Origin: VXNF01 sp964291305
GTDB lineage: Bacteria > Actinomycetota > Acidimicrobiia > Acidimicrobiales > CATQHL01
Direction of reading: 5' to 3'
Assembly: GCA_964291305.2 (NCBI GenBank)
Contig: OZ219783.1
Coordinates: 1,612,001-1,676,000 of the forward strand
DNA length: 64,000 nt
Every line of letters starts with the position of its first letter. The first letter of the stretch is position 1. Below the pieces are notes generated by a model that saw only the letters and a program-made list of their open reading frames with translations, was not told the DNA's origin and searched no databases. The position numbers and the translations under genes are program-made. Below are positions 58,326-64,000 of this stretch, piece after piece.

Positions 58326-59195
58326 TCAATCGGCGGCGGCAAGTAGGGCGCGAGCTTGGCGTGCTAGCGGCTCGTCGATCATCTGGCCCTCGAGCGCCGG
58401 CGGTCATCCTCGTAGAGGGCTATAGGCATGGCAGTCACGTTCTAGGCCATGCTCGCCTATCTCACGTAGGCGCCGGGCCCTAGCTAACTCTGCCTCAGAG
58501 GGGCTAAAGACTCGGTTGGCCCACGGCACCTGCGTCGGATGGATGCAGAGCTTGCCCTTGTAACCCAGAGCACGGGCCTGTCGGGCGTCGTGACAGAAGA
58601 TCTCCTCATCTCGCAGCGTTACCACTACCTGATCTATTGCCATCACCCCGGCCAGCCGACACGCAACCGCCACCCGGGACCGGGCATAGAGCACTTCGGT
58701 GTTCTCCGGCGTGCGCACGCCGCCCAGGTCGGCGATGTAGTCCTCGGCACCGAAGTAGGCAGCCACCACCGGCGGTCGCAGCACCTCGACAGCGTGCTCC
58801 ACCCCGGCAACGGTCTCCAGGCCTGCTATCACGCTCAGCGGCCCGATTGGCGCCAGACGCTCAGCTACTGCTGCTACCGCCGCAGCCGACTCCAGCTTCG
58901 GCACCACCACGCCGGTGAAGTCTGCCGTAACGGCCTCGGCTAGGTCCGCCTCAAACCACTGCGAGTCGATGGCGTTAACGCGCACAAACACAGCTAGTTC
59001 GGGGTGCGCCGTTCGCAGTTGGCGGGCTGCAGCGGCAGCCACCGGCCGAGCCTTAGCTTTGCCGGCGGGCGCCACGGCGTCCTCCAGGTCGATGATCACG
59101 CTGTCGGGGCCGCTACGCGGCAACTTAGGTAGCAACTCGGGTCGGCTGGCCGGGGCGAAGAGGGCGCTGCGCAGTCGCAGCGGGGGGCCGCTCAC
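58326..59195 (-). pseudogene. HpcH/HpaI aldolase (CitE-like) gene interrupted by an in-frame TGA
   Basis: The frame from ATG 59195 encodes 263 aa of a citrate-lyase-beta-like aldolase (SALFAPASRPELLPKL, IIDLEDAVAP, GLETVAGVEHA, CIHPTQVPWANRVF) and then stops at TGA 58406-58404. The same frame continues after the stop for 25 codons, reading PPALEGQMIDEPLARQAR then ALLAAAD and ending at TGA 58328-58326. ALEGQMIDEP is the usual C-terminal helix of the family, so the TGA splits a normal tail. Translation may end at 58404, giving a shortened enzyme, or the gene may be decaying. It overlaps aacS by 4 bp. Confidence 0.7.
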
Positions 59196-61240
59196 GACGC
59201 CAGCTCCGAGCGGTTACGGAACTGCTCTAGCGCCTCGGGATTCGCAATGGCCTCGGTGTTGTGCACCGGTCGACCGCACACCACGTCCCGCACTGCCAAC
59301 TCCGTGAGCTTGCCGCTGCGGGTTCGCGGCACGGCATCCACCGCTACTACCCGCGCCGGTACGTGGCGCGGCGAGGCATTGGCGCGGATGCTCTGGCGGA
59401 TGCGTCCGATCAACTCCTCGGTCAACTGGCTCTGAAGCCGCACAAATAGCACGATACGGGTATCGCCCTGCCAGGGCTGGCCAATCACGATGGCCTCTAG
59501 AACTTCCGGGATTGCTTCCAGGCAACGGTAGATCTCGGCGGTACCGATGCGCACCCCGCCGGGGTTCAGCGTGGCGTCGGAGCGCCCGGCTATGACCATG
59601 CCGCCATTGGGCGTCCAGCGGGCGAAGTCTCCCTGATGCCAGACGCCGGGGAACCGCTCGTAATAAGACTGCCGGTAGCGGGAACCAGCAGTCACCCGCA
59701 GCGTGCCCGGAGCCTCGGCGGCAGCCTCGCTCTGCAGTGGCGCCTCGCCGGTGTCGCCCCAGAACCCCAGCGGCATCGACGGGAAAGAGTTGGTGCAAAC
59801 CAGCTCCCCCTGCACCTCGGGGGGACACGGCCGCCCCTGGGGGTCAAACACGTCGATAGCTAGCCCCAGCGCCGGTCGCTGAATCTCTCCTGGGTAGACC
59901 GGTGCCGTGGGATCGCCACCCACCAGGCAACCGCAGAGGTCGGTGCCGCCGGAGATGGAAGCCAAGTGCACATCGGGCTTCACCTCCTGGTACACGTACC
60001 TGAATCCCTCCGGCGAGAGCGGCGAACCGGTAGACGTGATGGTGCGCAGCGTCTCCAGTTGATGAGTGAGGCGTGGTGAAAGACCCCGCTTAGCGGTCGC
60101 CTCAATGAATCCCGCCGAGGTACCAAAGAGGCCGATGCTTTCGGCGTCTATTAGGTCGAACAACCGCACGGGGTCGGGCGCACCGTCATAGAGCACCAGG
60201 GTGGCCTCACTGGCCAGGGCCGACATTAGCCAGTTCCACATCATCCAGCCGGCGGTCGTGAAGTAAAATACCCGGTCGCCTGGGCGAACGTCGCAGTTCA
60301 GGCGGTGCTCCACCAAGTGCTTCAGCAGAATGCCCCCGGCCCGGTGGACAATGGACTTGGGAACACCGGTGGTACCCGAGGAGTAGAGCACGTAAAGCGG
60401 GTGATCGAAGGGCAGCGACAGGAACTCCGGGCCGGCGTCAAGCTCGGAGTGTTCGCCCAGGAAAGTCTCCCAACTGACAGCGTTCGACAGGCCGCTTAGG
60501 TCGGCCGTTGGGTTCAGGAACGGCACTACGACGATCCGCTCTAGCCCCGGCAACTGGGGGGCGATCTCTCTCAGCCGCGCTAGGCAGTCAAACTCCTTGC
60601 CCCCGTAGCGATAGCCATCGGCAGCTACCAGCACCCGAGGTCGGATCTGCCCAAAACGGTCGACCACACCGTTGACGCCGAAGTCCGGCGAGCACGAAGA
60701 GAAAACCCCGCCTATCGCCGCGGTGGCCAACATCAACTCGCAGGTCTCTGGAATGTTCGGGAGCCAGGCAGCCACTCGTTCGCCGGGCTGGATTTCCAAG
60801 TCCGCGCTCAGTGCTGCCGCTATCTGCCCGACATCGGACCGCAGCTCGGCCCAGCTCAACTGGCGCCGGTCGCCGGCTTCGCCGTTGAACACCACGGCAG
60901 GCGAAGCGTCGTTGCGACGTAGCAGGTTCTCGGCGAAGTTCAGCCGGGCGTCGGGGAAGAACCGGCCTTCGAAGATCTCCCGACCCGGCTGGAAGACCCG
61001 CTCGCCGCGCTCGTGGGATATGACCTCGCAGTAATCCCAGGCGGCAGACCAGAACTCCGCCGGATTGGCCAGCGAGAAGGCGTGCAACTCGGCATAGTCC
61101 AAAAACGGGCCGTATCCCTGCCGTTCCAGCTCTCCGCAGAAGGCGCGCAGGTTGGTTGATTCGGGCTGCGAAGGCCGCCACAGCGGCCCGGCCCGGCGCG
61201 TCTTTACCGCTGCAGTGGGCTCCATGGCAGGCGCGAGCAT
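59192..61240 (-). CDS. aacS: Acetoacetyl-CoA synthetase
   Basis: AacS activates acetoacetate to acetoacetyl-CoA with ATP, feeding ketone-body carbon into lipid or polyhydroxyalkanoate routes. The 682 aa acyl-CoA-synthetase has the AMP-binding motif YVLYSSGTTGVPKSIVHRAGG, the SISGGTDLCGCLVGG adenylation loop and the conserved C-terminal Lys in RTRSGKLTELAVRDV. It overlaps the citE-like gene by 4 bp, which suggests a shared catabolic unit. The start at 61240 has no clear Shine-Dalgarno; a second ATG is five codons in. Confidence 0.93.
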   Translation of the reverse strand: MLAPAMEPTAAVKTRRAGPLWRPSQPESTNLRAFCGELERQGYGPFLDYAELHAFSLANPAEFWSAAWDYCEVISHERGERVFQPGREIFEGRFFPDARLNFAENLLRRNDASPAVVFNGEAGDRRQLSWAELRSDVGQIAAALSADLEIQPGERVAAWLPNIPETCELMLATAAIGGVFSSCSPDFGVNGVVDRFGQIRPRVLVAADGYRYGGKEFDCLARLREIAPQLPGLERIVVVPFLNPTADLSGLSNAVSWETFLGEHSELDAGPEFLSLPFDHPLYVLYSSGTTGVPKSIVHRAGGILLKHLVEHRLNCDVRPGDRVFYFTTAGWMMWNWLMSALASEATLVLYDGAPDPVRLFDLIDAESIGLFGTSAGFIEATAKRGLSPRLTHQLETLRTITSTGSPLSPEGFRYVYQEVKPDVHLASISGGTDLCGCLVGGDPTAPVYPGEIQRPALGLAIDVFDPQGRPCPPEVQGELVCTNSFPSMPLGFWGDTGEAPLQSEAAAEAPGTLRVTAGSRYRQSYYERFPGVWHQGDFARWTPNGGMVIAGRSDATLNPGGVRIGTAEIYRCLEAIPEVLEAIVIGQPWQGDTRIVLFVRLQSQLTEELIGRIRQSIRANASPRHVPARVVAVDAVPRTRSGKLTELAVRDVVCGRPVHNTEAIANPEALEQFRNRSELAS

Positions 61241-61340
61241 TGCACATGGGCCGCAGCGAAGCCGGTTGTACGCTCAAATATTGCGCTAAGCGATCGTCGC
61301 CGAACGCGCTGGGCAACAAAGACCGCGGAGAGGAACCGCC

Positions 61341-62825
61341 GTGACGGAACACGAACCCACAATGCGAGCAAAACTCATCACGTGTGTGGCACTGCTAGTT
61401 ACTACCGCCCTGATGCTGGTGGCCTGCGGGCAGTCGGAGTCCGAGACCCCAGCAACACAACAAACCACCCCCACATCTGCACCCGAACCCGAATCCCCAA
61501 GCCCGGCACCCGAGCCAGAACCGCCACCCCCTGCACCTGCGCCAGAACCGCCACCTCCTGCACCCGAGCCACCGCCCGCGCCAACACCAGAGCCACCACC
61601 AACCGCGCCTGAGCCGCCACCACCCGCACCAGAACCAGAACCCGCACCGCCAGAACCAGAACCCGCACCAGCGCCGCCGCCCGAGCCGGATCCCGCCGAG
61701 CCACCGACCACCGAGCCACCCGAACCCGAAGAGCCGGCCGTCTACGACGCTCCCGGGGCACTGGAGGTGCCAATACCGCTGCCGCCGGGCGAACCCGGCG
61801 AGATCATCGACCTTGAGGAGTTGGATGTCGACGAGCAATACATCGGCTACCGGATCTTGTACCACTCCCGATCCCGAAGTGACGCTGACATCGCCGTCTC
61901 GGGGTATCTAGTCGTTCCCGCCGCTGAGCCGCCTCCGGGCGGCTGGCCGCTGGTGGCTTACGCCCACGGCACCACCGGTACCGCCGACATTTGCGCCCCC
62001 TCGCACGACGCCGAAGAAGAAATCAGTTTCATTGCGCCATATCTGGAGGGCTACGCCGTGGTGGCCACAGATTATGAGGGGCTCGGAACGCCGGGCTTGC
62101 ACCCCTACATCGTGGGCGAGAGCGAGGCGCGTGCCGTGCTCGACAGCGTGCGCGCTGCGCACAATCTCGAGGACATCTCCTTGACCGACGAGTTTGTGGT
62201 CTGGGGCCACAGCCAGGGCGGGCACGCTGCCCTTCACACCGGTAAGCACTGGGAGGGCTATGCGCCCGAACTGAAGTTGATCGGAGTGGCGTCAGGGGCA
62301 CCTCCATCGCAGTTCGCGCTGCTCTACGACGCGCTGCTGGGAGGGCCGTTCCAGGGCTACCTAGCCATGGCCTCGGCCGCCTTTGCCGAGGCTTACGAAG
62401 AGATAGAACTAGATCAGGTCTATACCGACGAGGCTATCGCGCTCATGGATGTCCTGGAGACGGGCTGCACGCAGGAAGTCTTTGACGTGTTCAACCCGCT
62501 GAGCAAGGAGGAAATGCTGAAGGTGGCGAGCCCTCTGGGAGTCTCGCCTTGGGACCGCGTGATCATCGAGAACGACGTGAACGGGGCCCCGGTTCCGGTG
62601 CCGCTACTCATTCTGCACGGCAGCGACGACGAGCAGATCGTGGCTCTGAGCAGCCAGTTCCTACTGGGCCAGCTCTGCGTGAAGCCAGGCCAAGGGCCGA
62701 CGACCCGCATCGAGTACCCAGGCGAGACCCACGGCAGCGTAATCGCAGCCCAACGCGACGACCTGCTCGAATGGATCGGCAATAACTTCGAGGGCAACCC
62801 AGCTCCAAACGACTGCGCCGGCTAG
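61341..62825 (+). CDS. Secreted lipoprotein lipase / alpha-beta hydrolase with Pro-rich linker
   Basis: The GTG at 61341 has GAGAGGA upstream. The product is 494 aa. A signal peptide with a lipobox LVAC (Cys near residue 29) is followed by a Pro/Glu/Ala repeat linker over residues 35-130 (PEPEPPPPAPAPEPPPP-type repeats). The rest is an alpha/beta hydrolase: VAYAHGTTGTADICAP oxyanion region, nucleophile elbow GHSQGGHAAL, LLILHGSDDEQIV, and GETHGSVI. This looks like the secretory lipase (LIP) family. The linker probably spans the cell wall. Substrate is unknown. Confidence 0.85.
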   Translation: MTEHEPTMRAKLITCVALLVTTALMLVACGQSESETPATQQTTPTSAPEPESPSPAPEPEPPPPAPAPEPPPPAPEPPPAPTPEPPPTAPEPPPPAPEPEPAPPEPEPAPAPPPEPDPAEPPTTEPPEPEEPAVYDAPGALEVPIPLPPGEPGEIIDLEELDVDEQYIGYRILYHSRSRSDADIAVSGYLVVPAAEPPPGGWPLVAYAHGTTGTADICAPSHDAEEEISFIAPYLEGYAVVATDYEGLGTPGLHPYIVGESEARAVLDSVRAAHNLEDISLTDEFVVWGHSQGGHAALHTGKHWEGYAPELKLIGVASGAPPSQFALLYDALLGGPFQGYLAMASAAFAEAYEEIELDQVYTDEAIALMDVLETGCTQEVFDVFNPLSKEEMLKVASPLGVSPWDRVIIENDVNGAPVPVPLLILHGSDDEQIVALSSQFLLGQLCVKPGQGPTTRIEYPGETHGSVIAAQRDDLLEWIGNNFEGNPAPNDCAG

Positions 62826-62836
62826 GGGGGAAGGCC

Positions 62837-64000
62837 CTAAGGTGGTGGGTTGGCGGGGTGGTCTGGGGGTTTGAGTTTGGGTTTTCCGTCGTGGTTGGGG
62901 TGGTGGATTTGGTGGTTGTGTTCGTGGACGAGGTCGTGGCAGGTGTGGCAGAGCAGAGCGAGGTTTTCTATGAGGGTGGGGCCGCCGTTGCGCCAGTATT
63001 TGATGTGATGGGCTTGGGTTTCCTCTACGGGGGCTTGGCAGCCGACACAGCCCCGGTCGCGGGCTGCTAGCAACAGTTTTTGCGCTTGGTTGGGATTACG
63101 GCTGGTGCCGATGGCGATGTTCTGCCACTGGGCGTCGAACAGTACGGGCATTACCTTGCCTCCGGCTGCTAGCCGGGCGGCTACTTCTACCGGTATCGGC
63201 GTGCCGTCGTCTAGTCGCGGGTTTTCTAAGTGCCCACTTTGGTGGTTGTAATCAGCTAGCACCAACAGGGTGGTCTGCTCGCGTTTGCAGTCACCGAAGC
63301 CGCCGAACAGCTCCGCCACGGCGTCAGCGGCGCGTTGGGCGTGGGTGTGCTCAGCGGAGCCGGCCCGGTTTCTCACAGCCCGCAACGCCGACTGGTAAAT
63401 CTGATGCAACCGCTTACCAGTGATCGAATCGAACCGCGCTGAGAGCTGCCACATGCCATCTTCGCCTAGGGTCATGCGAGCACGCCGGGCGTCGCGCTGG
63501 GCGCGCAACTCCACAGCCGCAGCATCAGTGCCATACTCGCCGTCTCGAGCGTCTTGCTCGGCTTGCTCCTCTTCGGGAGTCTTAGCAGCCGGTTCATAAG
63601 CCACGATGTGGCGGCCCACTACGTCGGAGGGATAACCCCGGCTGAGATTCAACAACTCCGCTTCCGGGCGGGCGTGCTCCTTACCCGAAGCGCGTGCCGC
63701 TACCCGGGCATGGGACAGGTTGATCTCCCCCTCCGACAACGCTCGCACCGTTTCGTCTAAACCCTCAGAAGCCAGCGTGTAAGCCAGGCCGGCCTCGGAC
63801 CGGGCTTGAGCTGACGACATGCGGTTGTATTCGCGCATCATCCACGCGGTTGCCTGCCAACCGTTACGCCGTGCCACCTCACCGGCCACGGCCATCAACA
63901 TGCCCTCCACCCGAGCCCGAGCCCGACCCAAATCCACCATTAGGTCTAACAACTCGTCTTCCCGCACCGAACCCACATCCAAACCCCCAACACACACCGG
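62837..64000 (-). CDS. DUF222 / HNH endonuclease domain protein, truncated by window edge
   Basis: The frame is open past the right edge, so the N-terminus may be missing. The visible 387 or so residues have an N-terminal DUF222 (13E12 repeat) helical domain and a C-terminal HNH nuclease (CVGC, AHHIKYWRNGGPTLIENLAL, LCHTCH), ending in a His/Pro-rich tail (HHPNHDGKPKLKPPDH). Proteins of this family are multicopy in many actinomycetes and are often mobile or recombination-linked. No terminal repeats are visible at its 3' end. Function is not known. Confidence 0.85.
   Translation of the reverse strand, partial: PVCVGGLDVGSVREDELLDLMVDLGRARARVEGMLMAVAGEVARRNGWQATAWMMREYNRMSSAQARSEAGLAYTLASEGLDETVRALSEGEINLSHARVAARASGKEHARPEAELLNLSRGYPSDVVGRHIVAYEPAAKTPEEEQAEQDARDGEYGTDAAAVELRAQRDARRARMTLGEDGMWQLSARFDSITGKRLHQIYQSALRAVRNRAGSAEHTHAQRAADAVAELFGGFGDCKREQTTLLVLADYNHQSGHLENPRLDDGTPIPVEVAARLAAGGKVMPVLFDAQWQNIAIGTSRNPNQAQKLLLAARDRGCVGCQAPVEETQAHHIKYWRNGGPTLIENLALLCHTCHDLVHEHNHQIHHPNHDGKPKLKPPDHPANPPP

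Noticed and set aside
58326..58406. Selenocysteine or global TGA recoding in the citE-like gene
   Set aside because: Other genes end at TGA (nrdJ, lgt) and no selenocysteine machinery or known selenoenzyme family is involved.

Overview
This is a GC-rich, gene-dense chromosomal segment with bacterial housekeeping content. No phage, insertion sequence or CRISPR array was seen. Family content and gene order point to an actinomycete (Actinomycetota). The main clues are polA-rpsA-coaE-uvrB-uvrA, rimO-pgsA-cinA, mreBCD-mrdAB running into rne-rplU-rpmA-obg-proB, recA-miaB-miaA-dapF-hflX beside lexA and nrdJ, an ANTAR response regulator, a GpgS-like glycosyltransferase and a DUF222/HNH protein. I lean towards Acidimicrobiia, but that is inference; no marker was compared with a database.

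Layout. 1-13.8 kb, all minus: a truncated lipoprotein, then the replication/repair block uvrA, uvrB, coaE, rpsA, polA, an ANTAR regulator with a small coiled-coil partner, and a VWA/MoxR pair. 13.9-21.8 kb: murJ (minus) diverging from proA (plus), then rimO-pgsA-cinA-ppx on the minus strand. 21.9-25 kb: an NfeD/flotillin pair (plus) and a cation/calcium exchanger (minus). 25-38.3 kb, all minus: one long morphogenesis/ribosome operon that reads mreB-mreC-mreD-mrdA-rodA, two radical-SAM-family genes, rne, rplU, rpmA, obg, proB. 38.4-41.5 kb: tRNA-Gly, tRNA-Cys and tRNA-Val downstream of lgt, a nucleotide cyclase gene and metX. 41.6-46.3 kb: a gpgS-like gene, the B12-dependent ribonucleotide reductase nrdJ and a ribD-like reductase. 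46.3-56.7 kb: the SOS/lysine block, with lexA, a small divergent membrane protein, dapE, dapD, dapC, hflX, dapF, miaA, miaB and recA. 56.7-64 kb: msrB, a 2OG-Fe(II) oxygenase, a citE-like gene with an in-frame stop, aacS, a proline-rich lipoprotein lipase and an edge-truncated DUF222/HNH protein.

Functionally, the window covers elongation of a rod-shaped cell (MreBCD, PBP2, RodA, MurJ, four DAP-pathway enzymes), genome maintenance (UvrA, UvrB, PolA, RecA, LexA, NrdJ) and translation or tRNA maturation (S1, L21, L27, Obg, HflX, MiaA, MiaB, RimO, RNase E/G). The least-explained signals are small. A nearly identical palindromic promoter plus SOS-box element lies upstream of both recA and the lexA-divergent gene. 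Four gene borders carry a pair of 26-36 bp direct repeats with a 56-72 bp period. The citE-like gene has an in-frame TGA.
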